The notes under the pieces were generated by a model. The model did not search any database. It was given only the letters and a program-made list of their open reading frames with translations, and was not told where the DNA came from. Positions 1-11,600 of a stretch of DNA of 64,000 nt are shown one piece after another; within the stretch, counting starts at the first letter, position 1; every line of letters starts with the position of its first letter. Source of the DNA: Sulfurospirillum diekertiae (GTDB taxonomy: Bacteria; Campylobacterota; Campylobacteria; Campylobacterales; Sulfurospirillaceae); contig NZ_CP021416.1 of assembly GCF_002162315.1 (NCBI RefSeq), forward strand, positions 1,624,207 through 1,688,206. Direction: 5' to 3'. The position numbers and the translations under genes are program-made.

Positions 1-871
1 CAAAACGACCTTTACGCATCTCTTTGGCATCCGTAAAGGCCCCTCGCTCATGTCCAAAAAGCTCTGTTTCCAAAAGATTTTCAGGAATGGCAGCACAATT
101 GAGTTTGATGTAAGGCTTCTCTTTACGATGACTGTAATTATGAATAGCTTTTGCGATAAGCTCTTTGCCCGTTCCCGTCTCACCGCTGATAAAAATCGTT
201 GAATTGGTACACGCTACTTTGCCAATAATCTCTAAAACATCTTGAATTACAGGACTGTAACCTATGATTTCGTTCTGCTTTAATATCTCCTCTTTGTAGT
301 AGAGTTTTTCTTCTTTAAGACGCTTTTTTTCATCATTGATTGTTTGGTAGATTTGTTGTGATTGCGCCATGAGCGAAGCGGTAATGGTTAAGATTGTCAC
401 CATCTCTTCAATATTGCAAAGCGACTTTTGAGTTAAACTCACACCTAAAACACCAAAAAGTTTATTTTGAGAAAGGGCTGGTATGGCAAGATAAGAAATC
501 TCACTCTTTTTTAAACTGCAGCTTTTATTGAGAAAGAGAATATTTTGATGGATATTTTCAATCACAACAGGCTCTAAAAATTGTGCACATAATCCCGTTG
601 CACCTTCGCCCACTTTATAGGTAGCTAAGACTTCTTGCCGTTTACTTAGCCCTGCCGAACTTAACACTTCAAGTTCATTACTTTCATCATTAAGCGCATA
701 ATAAATACTTTTATCCATATAAAAATGCCTCTTAAGAAGGCTGAGCGTCTTTTCAAATGCTATTTCTATGCCAAGTTCACTCCCTTTTAAAGCGAGTGCA
801 ATTTCATATAAAACTCTGAGCTCTTGATAGCGTGGGCAATCTTGGATAGGGCTGATGCAAATCGTATCCAC
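1..871 (-). CDS. Sigma-54-dependent activator, AnfA/NifA type (partial)
   Basis: This is an enhancer-binding protein that would remodel sigma-54 RNA polymerase, probably to switch on the adjacent nitrogenase genes. I translated about 290 residues from a GTG start preceded by AGGAG; the rest lies left of the window. The N-terminal part (about 15-170) has GAF-domain character. The AAA+ domain shows Walker A GETGTGKE at about residue 230 and the sigma-54 contact loop as GAFTDA near residue 277. Two cysteines close to the N-terminus (residues 5 and 12) recall the cysteine-rich N-terminus of AnfA/VnfA, but the spacing is not an exact match. Family membership is certain. The assignment to anf control rests on the neighbourhood, so no symbol is given. 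Confidence 0.85.
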   Translation of the reverse strand, partial: MDTICISPIQDCPRYQELRVLYEIALALKGSELGIEIAFEKTLSLLKRHFYMDKSIYYALNDESNELEVLSSAGLSKRQEVLATYKVGEGATGLCAQFLEPVVIENIHQNILFLNKSCSLKKSEISYLAIPALSQNKLFGVLGVSLTQKSLCNIEEMVTILTITASLMAQSQQIYQTINDEKKRLKEEKLYYKEEILKQNEIIGYSPVIQDVLEIIGKVACTNSTIFISGETGTGKELIAKAIHNYSHRKEKPYIKLNCAAIPENLLETELFGHERGAFTDAKEMRKGRF

Positions 872-905
872 TGTGTATCTCCTCAGATGGGATGAATGTC
901 ACCTA

Positions 906-933
906 AACGTAGTATAGTTATTTATACTACGTT
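906..933. promoter_or_regulatory. Perfect 11-bp inverted repeat upstream of the activator
   Basis: AACGTAGTATA (906-916) and its exact complement TATACTACGTT (923-933) flank a 6-base spacer. The site lies about 35 bp upstream of the activator start and just past the stop of the flavin-binding protein. No long T run follows on the minus strand, so an operator for the activator gene is as likely as a weak terminator. Confidence 0.5.
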
Positions 934-955
934 ATTTTACTGCTATGTTCTAGTC

Positions 956-1501
956 TCATTCATTCAAAAATGCCTCTTTATTAAACAATTCACTCTCTTG
1001 CGCTATATTTTCTTTAGCGGTCAATGTTGTTGGTTCAATTTTAAAAACAGAAACAGCTTTTCCATCATGTGTGGAACGATACTTTTCGATCAAACTTCCT
1101 GATAATTGATGTTTGTAGTAATTGGGTGTGTATTTGTCAAGTAATTTTTGAAGAACTAAGGCTGATTCTTCAGCGTCCATTACTTTTTCTGCCTTACCAA
1201 AAATGACAACACTACGGTATGCTGTATCTGCATGACACGGAACGGGGTCAACTACGGTACCGTATTCATGAAAAAGAGTAAAACAAACAGAAGGCCTTTG
1301 AAGTAATAGACTCTCTTTTTTTCCACTTCCCATACCATGAAAATAGATAGCCCCTTTATGCCAAACATAATTGACAGGTATGGCATAAGGAAAATTCTCT
1401 TCATCAACCATCGCCACAATGCCTACGCGTGTCTCTTGCAAAAAGGATTCAATCATCGCTTCATCGGTACAGATTCTCTTGTTATAACGAATTGTGTGCA
1501 T
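956..1501 (-). CDS. Pyridoxamine 5'-phosphate oxidase-like flavin-binding protein
   Basis: A 181-residue protein of the split-barrel flavin-binding superfamily (PNPOx-like, NimA-related). An N-terminal segment, 'VGIVAMVDEENFPYAIPVNY', is followed by 'IYFHGMGSGKKESLL', the usual FMN-phosphate-binding region. Relatives bind FMN, F420 or haem; the substrate here is unknown. It lies between the nitrogenase genes and their presumed activator on the same strand, but a hairpin separates it from anfK. A paralogue with the same FHG-x3-GKK layout is at 56838-57437. A link to nitrogen fixation is possible only by position. Confidence 0.75.
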   Translation of the reverse strand: MHTIRYNKRICTDEAMIESFLQETRVGIVAMVDEENFPYAIPVNYVWHKGAIYFHGMGSGKKESLLLQRPSVCFTLFHEYGTVVDPVPCHADTAYRSVVIFGKAEKVMDAEESALVLQKLLDKYTPNYYKHQLSGSLIEKYRSTHDGKAVSVFKIEPTTLTAKENIAQESELFNKEAFLNE

Positions 1502-1522
1502 ATTTTTTCCTCATTCATAATG

Positions 1523-1560
1523 AAGGGATTTTAGCTTTACATGTAAAGAAAAAATCCCTC
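1523..1560 (-). terminator. anfK terminator built around the iterated palindrome
   Basis: AAGGGATTTT (1523-1532) pairs with AAAATCCCT (1551-1559), and the 14-bp palindrome CTTTACATGTAAAG (1535-1548) forms the top of the stem. It lies just after the anfK stop codon. A/T tracts on both sides would let it work in either direction. Confidence 0.7.
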
Positions 1561-1568
1561 TTTTTTTT

Positions 1569-2966
<1,398 letters not shown>

Positions 2967-2976
2967 TTATCCTTTG

Positions 2977-3354
2977 TTAGTATCGAGCAACTGTCAGCTC
3001 TTTGTTGAGCGAACCGCTAATCGTGACGTAGTCAATACGTTCTTTAAGCTTTTCTATCAGCACCTTGATACTCTCTTTATCCATTTCCGCAAACCACGCA
3101 AAGCGCGCTCTAAAGGCTTCGGCTAAGGAGAGGGCATCGACCCAGTAGCAACGATCTTCGGGCGTCTCTTTTGCCACTTCTTCATCACACAGAAGTTGCT
3201 TTGCTTTGCTTAAAACCCCTTCGTTTTGTCTCTCTCTATCCCAAGACCTAGAGTGAAACTGCCAAAGGCAATGTTTCATAATATAATCTTCCATCTGAGC
3301 AATCCGAACGCTTTGTGTCGACTGCATTTGCATATTCACTTTTTCATCGCTCAT
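2977..3354 (-). CDS. anfG: Iron-only nitrogenase delta chain AnfG
   Basis: A 125-residue delta subunit, found only in vanadium and iron-only nitrogenases, so it rules out a molybdenum enzyme. 'CLWQFHSRSWDRERQNEGVL' is the conserved N-terminal region, and the C-terminal part contains 'LIEKLKERIDYVTISGSLN'. The usual length is about 110-135 residues. It sits between anfD (11-base gap) and anfK (13-base gap), the standard order. Confidence 0.93.
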   Translation of the reverse strand: MSDEKVNMQMQSTQSVRIAQMEDYIMKHCLWQFHSRSWDRERQNEGVLSKAKQLLCDEEVAKETPEDRCYWVDALSLAEAFRARFAWFAEMDKESIKVLIEKLKERIDYVTISGSLNKELTVARY

Positions 3355-3365
3355 TGTTTTCTCCT

Positions 3366-5125
<1,760 letters not shown>

Positions 5126-5165
5126 TAAAGAAGTTTAGAGTGTAAAAAGTTAAAAGAAAGGAAGT

Positions 5166-5201
5166 AAAAAGAGTAAACAAACGTAAACATTTACTCTTTA
5201 A
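5166..5201 (-). terminator. Terminator overlapping the cysE stop codon
   Basis: AAAGAGTAAA and TTTACTCTTT form a 10-bp stem that includes the cysE stop codon. On the minus strand a T-rich tract follows. It separates the housekeeping operon from the anf promoter. Confidence 0.6.
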
Positions 5202-5904
5202 CGGATTCCAAATAGCATTTATAAATGGCTTCGAGTTCGTCGTCTTTGATTTTAAGATCTTTGTTGGTGGTTAGCACAGCTTCTTCCAAAATCTTAATAC
5301 GCTTGAACATATAGATAAAAAGCTCTTTGTTAATATCAGGGATTTTATTGTGTGCCATTGGGTTTTTATCGCGTCCTTTGTCTATGATACGCGCAGGAAC
5401 ACCTACAGCAGTGGAGTCGTTGGGAATACTTTTTACCACAACTGAATTGGAACCAATGCGGCAATTTTCACCGATGATAATATCACCCAAGATTTTAGCA
5501 CCCGAACCAATAACCGTATGATTGCCAATAGTAGGATGGCGTTTCACACCGCGATCTAAGCTAACACCACCCAGCGTGACCCCTTGATAGATCAAAACAT
5601 CATCTCCCACAATCGCTGTCTCACCGATGACCACCCCAAAGGCATGATCTAAAAAGACACGGCGACCAATCGTGCTAGCAGGGTGAATGTCAATGTTGGT
5701 AATAATCTGTGAAATGCCCATAATAGCGCGAGCAAGGGTGCGAAACCCTTTTACATGTAAAGCATGTGCGATGCGGTAATTTGCCAAAGCCCATACGCCT
5801 GGATAGTTGAAAAAAAGCTCTATTTTAGAGTTTATGGCTGGGTCATGCAGAATCGGTTGGGAAAAATCTTCTTTAATTTTTTCCCACAAGGAGACAGAGT
5901 TCAT
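5191..5904 (-). CDS. cysE: Serine O-acetyltransferase CysE
   Basis: A 237-residue enzyme that acetylates L-serine with acetyl-CoA, the first step of cysteine synthesis. Left-handed beta-helix hexapeptide repeats run from about residue 70 to 170, with the signature 'GVTLGGVSLDRGVKRHPTIG'. The short N-terminal helical domain is typical of the compact SAT type; the last 60 residues form a charged tail that may be coiled. Its ATG overlaps the speA stop by four bases (ATGA), so it is the last gene of a tightly coupled operon. It carries one copy of the iterated palindrome at 5750-5761, read as ALHVKGF. Confidence 0.93.
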   Translation of the reverse strand: MNSVSLWEKIKEDFSQPILHDPAINSKIELFFNYPGVWALANYRIAHALHVKGFRTLARAIMGISQIITNIDIHPASTIGRRVFLDHAFGVVIGETAIVGDDVLIYQGVTLGGVSLDRGVKRHPTIGNHTVIGSGAKILGDIIIGENCRIGSNSVVVKSIPNDSTAVGVPARIIDKGRDKNPMAHNKIPDINKELFIYMFKRIKILEEAVLTTNKDLKIKDDELEAIYKCYLESVKE

Positions 5905-7745
5905 TGCACATTATCCTCATTATTAATCGTTTTAAGATAGCCGTTGTCATTTAAGAAGAGATAAATCTCACCTAAGATGTGTTTTTTCTCTTTTTCACTG
6001 ATATTATCTGAAGCTTCAATACGATCATTGAGATTTTCTTGAACCTCTTTGATATCATAATCAAGATCTTCTAAAATATCACTAATACTTTGGGATTCCA
6101 GCATATTCTCAATTTTATAGCCATCATCGTCAATGACAATAGTAGCTTCTGTTGGATGAGTAAAAAGGTTGTGTTTCATACCCAATACTTCCTGATAAGC
6201 CCCCACTAAGAAAAAGCCTAAGAAATAGTCACGATTTTTAATGTCTACATCATGCAAGAAGAGGGGTGTTTCGGTGTTAAACCCAATTTCGCCATCGCTA
6301 TCGCAGGTAATATCCCATAAAGAGGCGGAACGTGTTGGGACTTCATCCAAACGATCCAAAGGCATGACAGGAAACGTCTGACCAATCCCCCAAAAATCTG
6401 GCAAGCTCTGGAAGAGTGAGAAGTTAACCAAATAGCGCTCTTGAACACGGTCTTGAATGTCTAGAATCTCACTGAGTTTTTTATCTGCAACCAAACCAAC
6501 GGCTTTTTTGATGATCAGATTGACCAAAATTTCGGTGTTGGAACGATCTTGTAGATCAATATAACCCAAATCAAACAAAGTCAGTAAGGACTCCATATGA
6601 TCAATACTATCATGTAAAAATTCCAGGGCATTTTTACGGTTCATAGTACCTAAAAGATCATACAACTCTTGAACAAGAGGAGGGTTAACCTCTTTTGGTC
6701 TAAGTTTCATATCGGTATATTCTTGCGAGAAAAGCTCTAAAACAGGAGCAACCAATACCGCATGATGCGCGGCTACAAAACGACCTGATTCGATGAAAAT
6801 ATCGGGTTCATGAACCCCTTTTTGTGTCGCAATATCTTTGAGTAAGTACACAACGTCGTTGGCATACTCGCTTAAGGTATAGTTTTTATGAAGCGTTGTT
6901 TTATGTTGTGAATACTCAACGGCTAAACCGCCACCAAGATTAATCGCACGAAGATGCGTTGCACCCATGCGACAGAGTTCCGCATAAATATTCCCCGCTT
7001 CTCGAAGGGCTTTTTTCAACGGTGCAATGTCGGTGATTTGAGAACCAATATGAAAGTGAATCATTGTAAATTTATCGAGTAAATTGGCATCACGAATCAT
7101 GTTAACCGCTTCAAGAAGCTCTGTAGAAGTCAAACCAAACTTGGAATTAATACCGCCACTCTTCGCCCAAATACCAATGCCTGAGCTGTGAAGACGAATA
7201 CGAAGACCAATATTGGGCACGCACCCAAAGCGATCTTTGGCAATCGAAATGATGCTCTCAAGCTCATTAAGTCCTTCAATCGTTAGCGTAATGTCATGCC
7301 CCATCTCCTCAGCAATAAAGCCTAAAGAGATCATTTCGTTGTCTTTGAAGCCATTGACCGTAATAGGCGAATCTGGATTGTTGTACGCCATCGCTAAAAT
7401 AAGCTCCGCTTTACTGCCAGCTTCTAGCCCATAGTGATATTTTTCTCCTAGAGAGACAAGGTTCTTCACAAAATTAGGAAACTGATTGACCTTAAGAGGA
7501 TAAACCGCACTAAATTTTCCCTCATAGTTAAACTCTTTCTTCGCATCGGAAAAACTTTTGTAAATCATACGGATCTGCTTTTGAATCAGATGAGGAAATC
7601 TTAAAAGAATAGGACCACGGATACCATCTTTGCGTATCTCTTGAATAATCTCTATTAACGAAGGCTCACAGCCTGTGTTAACTTTTACTTTACCATCTTC
7701 GATAAAAAAGTTATCGTTTCCCCATGTTTTAATGCCGTAGTCCAA
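5901..7745 (-). CDS. speA: Biosynthetic arginine decarboxylase SpeA
   Basis: A 614-residue PLP-dependent fold-III enzyme that converts arginine to agmatine for polyamine synthesis. The PLP lysine lies in 'YPLKVNQFPNFV' near the N-terminus, and 'NLGGGLAVEYS' and 'IFIESGRFVAAHHAVLVAPV' are further family blocks. It is somewhat shorter than the E. coli enzyme (about 658 residues). The gene lies between hisS (11-base gap) and cysE (4-base overlap), the same order I recall in Campylobacter jejuni. Confidence 0.95.
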   Translation of the reverse strand: MDYGIKTWGNDNFFIEDGKVKVNTGCEPSLIEIIQEIRKDGIRGPILLRFPHLIQKQIRMIYKSFSDAKKEFNYEGKFSAVYPLKVNQFPNFVKNLVSLGEKYHYGLEAGSKAELILAMAYNNPDSPITVNGFKDNEMISLGFIAEEMGHDITLTIEGLNELESIISIAKDRFGCVPNIGLRIRLHSSGIGIWAKSGGINSKFGLTSTELLEAVNMIRDANLLDKFTMIHFHIGSQITDIAPLKKALREAGNIYAELCRMGATHLRAINLGGGLAVEYSQHKTTLHKNYTLSEYANDVVYLLKDIATQKGVHEPDIFIESGRFVAAHHAVLVAPVLELFSQEYTDMKLRPKEVNPPLVQELYDLLGTMNRKNALEFLHDSIDHMESLLTLFDLGYIDLQDRSNTEILVNLIIKKAVGLVADKKLSEILDIQDRVQERYLVNFSLFQSLPDFWGIGQTFPVMPLDRLDEVPTRSASLWDITCDSDGEIGFNTETPLFLHDVDIKNRDYFLGFFLVGAYQEVLGMKHNLFTHPTEATIVIDDDGYKIENMLESQSISDILEDLDYDIKEVQENLNDRIEASDNISEKEKKHILGEIYLFLNDNGYLKTINNEDNVQ

Positions 7746-7756
7746 TGTCTTGCTCC

Positions 7757-8965
7757 TTAAAAATGCGCAATATTAATAATTTTTTCTTCTTTACTCACAA
7801 GATCTTTGATCCAAACACTCTGCTTTGAAAGCTCATCCTCACCGATACATACGCAAAATTTTACAAAGTTTTTGTCAGCGATTTTAAGATGATTTTTGAG
7901 CGATTTTGCATCATAATCGGTGAGGACTTTTTCCGTTTTTCGTTTGCGATCCACCAATTCAAAAACAACATCTAATGCTTCATCACACAAGGCACCGATA
8001 TAGTATCCCTCACGTTCGATTTCTGGCATTTTTACCAGTTCCATTAAACGCTCAATACCCATTGCAAAACCAACCGCGGGTGTTGATTTTCCATCTAAAA
8101 ATTCCACCAGACGATCATAACGTCCACCACCAGCGATAGCACTTTGTGCACCAATTTCAGAGCTTACAAATTCAAAGGCTGTTTTGGAGTAATAATCAAG
8201 TCCACGAACCAGCTTTGGATTGACCAAATAAGACACGCCAAATTGATCTAAGATACGTTTCAATGTTGTAAAATCATCTTTACATGTAATGCATAAATGC
8301 TCGGTAATTAATGGAGCATCTGCAAGCAATGTTTTACAGTGTTCGTTTTTACAATCCAGTACACGAATAGGATTGGTAAGCTTTCTTCTTTCACAATCTT
8401 CGCATAACCCTTCACGTGTCTCTAAAAATTTGACCAGTGTTGTACGATACTGTGGCATACAAGCAGGGCAACCTAATGAGTTAATTTCTAGGGTAAACCC
8501 AATGCCAAGCGCTTCAAACATCGCTTTTAGCATCAAAATAATCGTTGCATCTTCTCTAACATCACCTTCACCAAAACTCTCCGCCCCAAACTGATGAAAT
8601 TGTCGTAGTCGTCCTTTTTGAGGTCTCTCATAACGAAACATTGGACCGTGATAGAAAAAGCGTCTGTTACCACCTGCTTTATCAAACTTTTGTTGAATAA
8701 AGGCTCTTACAATGCCTGCAGTGCCTTCAGGGCGCAAACAGACATCGTTTTCACCTTTGTCAATAAACTGATACATCTCTTTACCAACAATGTCGCTACT
8801 TTCACCTACGCTGCGTTTAAAAAGCGCTGTTTCTTCTAAAATCGGCGTTTCCATAAACGAAAAACCATAATTTTGCGCAATACGAGTGCATGTCGCAATA
8901 ATATATTGATAAATTTCACTTTGTGGGGATAGGGTATCTTTCATTCCACGTAATGCATTAATCAT
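7757..8965 (-). CDS. hisS: Histidyl-tRNA synthetase HisS
   Basis: A 402-residue class II aminoacyl-tRNA synthetase that charges tRNA-His. Motif 2 appears as 'FYHGPMFRYERPQKGRLRQF', the histidine-specific loop as 'LVRGLDYYSKTAFEF', and motif 3 as 'AVGFAMGIERL'. A C-terminal anticodon-binding domain follows. Its start overlaps the end of tmk by eight bases. An iterated-palindrome copy at 8278-8289 encodes ITCKDD in a lineage-specific insert that also has several CxxC pairs. Confidence 0.96.
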   Translation of the reverse strand: MINALRGMKDTLSPQSEIYQYIIATCTRIAQNYGFSFMETPILEETALFKRSVGESSDIVGKEMYQFIDKGENDVCLRPEGTAGIVRAFIQQKFDKAGGNRRFFYHGPMFRYERPQKGRLRQFHQFGAESFGEGDVREDATIILMLKAMFEALGIGFTLEINSLGCPACMPQYRTTLVKFLETREGLCEDCERRKLTNPIRVLDCKNEHCKTLLADAPLITEHLCITCKDDFTTLKRILDQFGVSYLVNPKLVRGLDYYSKTAFEFVSSEIGAQSAIAGGGRYDRLVEFLDGKSTPAVGFAMGIERLMELVKMPEIEREGYYIGALCDEALDVVFELVDRKRKTEKVLTDYDAKSLKNHLKIADKNFVKFCVCIGEDELSKQSVWIKDLVSKEEKIINIAHF

Positions 8966-9542
8966 TTAAAAATTCCTCGATTTGTTTATAAATTGTTTCT
9001 ATTTCGTGCGAAGCATCCACTTCTAAAACCTGAATTGGTAAGGTTTTAACAACGCGACGCATTATATCTTGAATCTGTAACAAATAGCTTACACCACGTT
9101 CTTCAATGGCATCATGTACTTTAGCACTTAGCCTTGTTTTTATCAGTGTTTCATTTGTTAAGAAAAGTACCATTTTTTCAGGATAATTTTCTTCAAGAGC
9201 TAAACGATTCATTTGGAGTAAAAACTCACCATCAACCTCACAATGGTTGGCACAGGCATAGGCAATTCCTGATAAAAAACCACGATCACTAATGACTAAA
9301 CGCTCATTGCGTACGGGTTTAACAACCGTATCATAATGCAATGCTCGATCAGCTAAGAACAAAAAAAGTTCTGCGTTAAAAGAGCCTTTCAGTGCGCCGC
9401 CCAACAACATTTCTCGAAGTTTGATTCCCGTAGGTGTTCCACCGGGTTCTTTCGTGGCTAAAACATTATGATTTCTTTGAGCGAACAATGCCACTTGGGT
9501 ACTTTTCCCCGTCGTATCAATACCTTCAAAAATCACATACAT
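8958..9542 (-). CDS. tmk: Thymidylate kinase Tmk
   Basis: A 194-residue kinase that phosphorylates dTMP to dTDP. The P-loop is 'FEGIDTTGKSTQV' at the N-terminus; the DR(Y/H)-like motif is 'ISDRGFLSGIAYA'. The length is normal. The gene overlaps coaD by ten bases at its start and hisS by eight at its end, showing translational coupling inside the operon. Confidence 0.94.
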   Translation of the reverse strand: MYVIFEGIDTTGKSTQVALFAQRNHNVLATKEPGGTPTGIKLREMLLGGALKGSFNAELFLFLADRALHYDTVVKPVRNERLVISDRGFLSGIAYACANHCEVDGEFLLQMNRLALEENYPEKMVLFLTNETLIKTRLSAKVHDAIEERGVSYLLQIQDIMRRVVKTLPIQVLEVDASHEIETIYKQIEEFLND

Positions 9543-10015
9543 GTAAATCTACTTTGCAAATAAGGTAAGACCATTGGTGGAACTAAATGAGAAACATCGC
9601 CACCATGTTTTACAATGGATCGAACGACAGACGAGCTAATAAATGCATTTTTAAGGCTTGGCATCAAATAAACCGTCTCAATTTCACTCCACAATGAAGC
9701 ATTCGCATAGCCCATTTGGAGTTCAAATTCAAAATCACTCACCGCCCTAAGTCCACGTATCATAACGCGAATATTTTTTTCTTTGGAAAAGCTCACCAAC
9801 AGATTATCAAAAGGTTCAACTTCAACACCATCCATATCTTTAATGGCAGCTTGCACCATTTCAACACGTGTATTTATGTCAAAGACAGGGTGTTTCTCTT
9901 CAGAGAGTGCTACCGCAACTAAGACTTTGTCAAAAAGCTTTTGAGCACGCTTAATGACATCCATATGACCATTGGTGATGGGATCAAACGTCCCTGGATA
10001 GATGGCTACTCTCAT
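9533..10015 (-). CDS. coaD: Phosphopantetheine adenylyltransferase CoaD
   Basis: A 160-residue nucleotidyltransferase for the penultimate step of coenzyme A synthesis. It has the T/HxGH-type motif in 'YPGTFDPITNGH' and the C-terminal 'ISSSVVRSI'. I chose the ATG at 10015, which has GGAGG just upstream, over a TTG four codons earlier. This ATG overlaps the ubiX stop codon (ATGA). Confidence 0.95.
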   Translation of the reverse strand: MRVAIYPGTFDPITNGHMDVIKRAQKLFDKVLVAVALSEEKHPVFDINTRVEMVQAAIKDMDGVEVEPFDNLLVSFSKEKNIRVMIRGLRAVSDFEFELQMGYANASLWSEIETVYLMPSLKNAFISSSVVRSIVKHGGDVSHLVPPMVLPYLQSRFTCM

Positions 10016-10539
10016 GCTCCCTCCCAACGTTGAAAAAGATTATGTTCAATTCCTAAAAGATCAAACCATTTGCCAATGAGAAAATGCTCCATCTCTTCAA
10101 GACTAGAAGCCTTGGCATAATAACCAAGCACAGGAGGTGCAATATGGATGCCAAGCATGGAAAGTTTAAGCATATTTTCTAACGCAATTGCCGAAAAAGG
10201 CATCTCACGAGGAGCGAGCAGAAGAGGGCGTTTCTCTTTAATCATCACTGATGCCGTACGAGTAAGGAGATTGTCTGCAATACCATAAGTGATCTTAGCA
10301 AGCGTATTCATACTACATGGAATAATCGCCATAGCGTCACATTTAAAAGAGCCAGAAGCCGTCACAGCTCCAATATTCTCATCATCAAGTAAAACAGTAT
10401 TGGCTTCTTTAGCAAAAACTATTTTGGCATGCTCAGAGATAATAACATACTTTTCAATGTCAGAAGGAAGTGCTTTCAGAAAAGAGAGACCAAGTTCAAC
10501 ACCACTGGCACCACTGATGCCTACAATGATGCGCTTCAT
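10012..10539 (-). CDS. ubiX: Flavin prenyltransferase UbiX
   Basis: A 175-residue enzyme that prenylates FMN to make the cofactor of UbiD-type decarboxylases. The N-terminal 'MKRIIVGISGASGVELG' is the FMN-binding signature, and 'IIPCSMNTLAKITYGIADNL' and 'LAPREMPFSAIALENMLKLS' follow. A likely client, a UbiD-family decarboxylase, lies at 61480-63288. The gene overlaps coaD downstream and flgA upstream by four bases each. Confidence 0.94.
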   Translation of the reverse strand: MKRIIVGISGASGVELGLSFLKALPSDIEKYVIISEHAKIVFAKEANTVLLDDENIGAVTASGSFKCDAMAIIPCSMNTLAKITYGIADNLLTRTASVMIKEKRPLLLAPREMPFSAIALENMLKLSMLGIHIAPPVLGYYAKASSLEEMEHFLIGKWFDLLGIEHNLFQRWEGA

Positions 10540-11428
10540 TCGAGGATTACCGCTTCTTTAGATGATACAATTTTTGCATTCAAAATTTTGCCTTGTTCTG
10601 TTTTAATCTTAACAACATCCCCAATATCAGCATCTTCTACAAGCGTCGCTGGAACTTCTATCACTAAGCCACCTTCTTTTAGGAGGGCTCTTATACTATC
10701 TTTTTTTGAGAGAGTTTTTCTCACATCAAAATGATAATCTGCTATAACCTGTCCCTCTTTAATGCTGGTTTTTGTCATCGCATTTTGTGGTATTTCATTT
10801 AGAACAGCTCTTGAAGGAATGCCTTCTAAACTCATCCAAATGCTCTCGTAGTCATCGTTTGTGAGGATTTTACCGTTAAGCAAATTACGTTTTGCTTTAA
10901 ATACAAGCATCTTAGCGTTCATTTCATAAGAAAAATAGAGTTTTTTTTCTCTGTTTCCTACTTTAAAAATTGCGACAAATGAACCACTGTTTTTTTTGAG
11001 TGTATTTTCAGGAATGTGCACATCAATCAACTGATAACGTTTAAAATCCGCAGGGAGTGAAGATTTGGTTGAAATACGCGGTTTTTCATCAATAAGAACC
11101 GAGGGAGAAGCTTCTTGAAATTTTTTCAAAAAAGCATCTTCAATTGCGTCTGCCTTGCCCATTAATGTACAATTATGTTTAAAAATAACAACGCCATCAC
11201 TGCTATCAATCACAGTCACATTGCGATCTGTTAGAGCGGAAACAAGTACATTAGAGTTAATTGAATACTGCATGCGATCTTTTGGAATTTGGACTAAAAC
11301 AGTATCATCTTTGCCTTGATAGCCAAAAAATGAAGCTTTAAGTTCATCCTGTTCAATACAATAAGTTTTATCAATATAAATTGGTTCTGATGAAAGAAGT
11401 GAAGATAAAAAAAGAAGTGAAAATAGAA

Positions 11429-11429
<1 letters not shown>
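10536..11429 (-). CDS. flgA: Flagellar P-ring assembly chaperone FlgA; start codon unclear
   Basis: A periplasmic chaperone for assembly of the flagellar P ring. The C-terminal half (about the last 130 residues) has the SAF/ChapFlgA pattern, including 'LLNGKILTNDDYESIWMSLE' and the terminal 'GDVVKIKTEQGKILNAKIVS'. A hydrophobic export signal (LFSLLFLSSLLSS) opens the protein. The reading frame stays open upstream through the whole tRNA-Gly gene, but no ATG, GTG or TTG lies between the tRNA and the signal peptide. I give the in-frame ATT that overlaps the tRNA 3' end as the provisional start. A start inside the tRNA or a sequencing error are alternatives. It is the first gene of the operon down to cysE. 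Confidence 0.8.
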
Positions 11430-11503
<74 letters not shown>

Positions 11504-11521
11504 AAAACGGACGGAATTCTA

Positions 11522-11588
11522 CCAAAAAAAACCCTTTATGTCAATCTATTTGGACTACAATTGTAGCACAAATAGATTTTAAAGGGCT
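11522..11588 (-). terminator. Rho-independent terminator of the chemoreceptor gene
   Basis: On the minus strand CCCTTT...AAAGGG closes a long hairpin with an inner 10-bp stem (AATCTATTTG at 11543-11552 with CAAATAGATT at 11569-11578) and a palindromic tip (CTACAATTGTAG at 11555-11566). Eight T residues follow. It insulates tRNA-Gly and flgA from the chemoreceptor transcript. Confidence 0.88.
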
Positions 11589-11600
11589 TAGAGAGCAATT

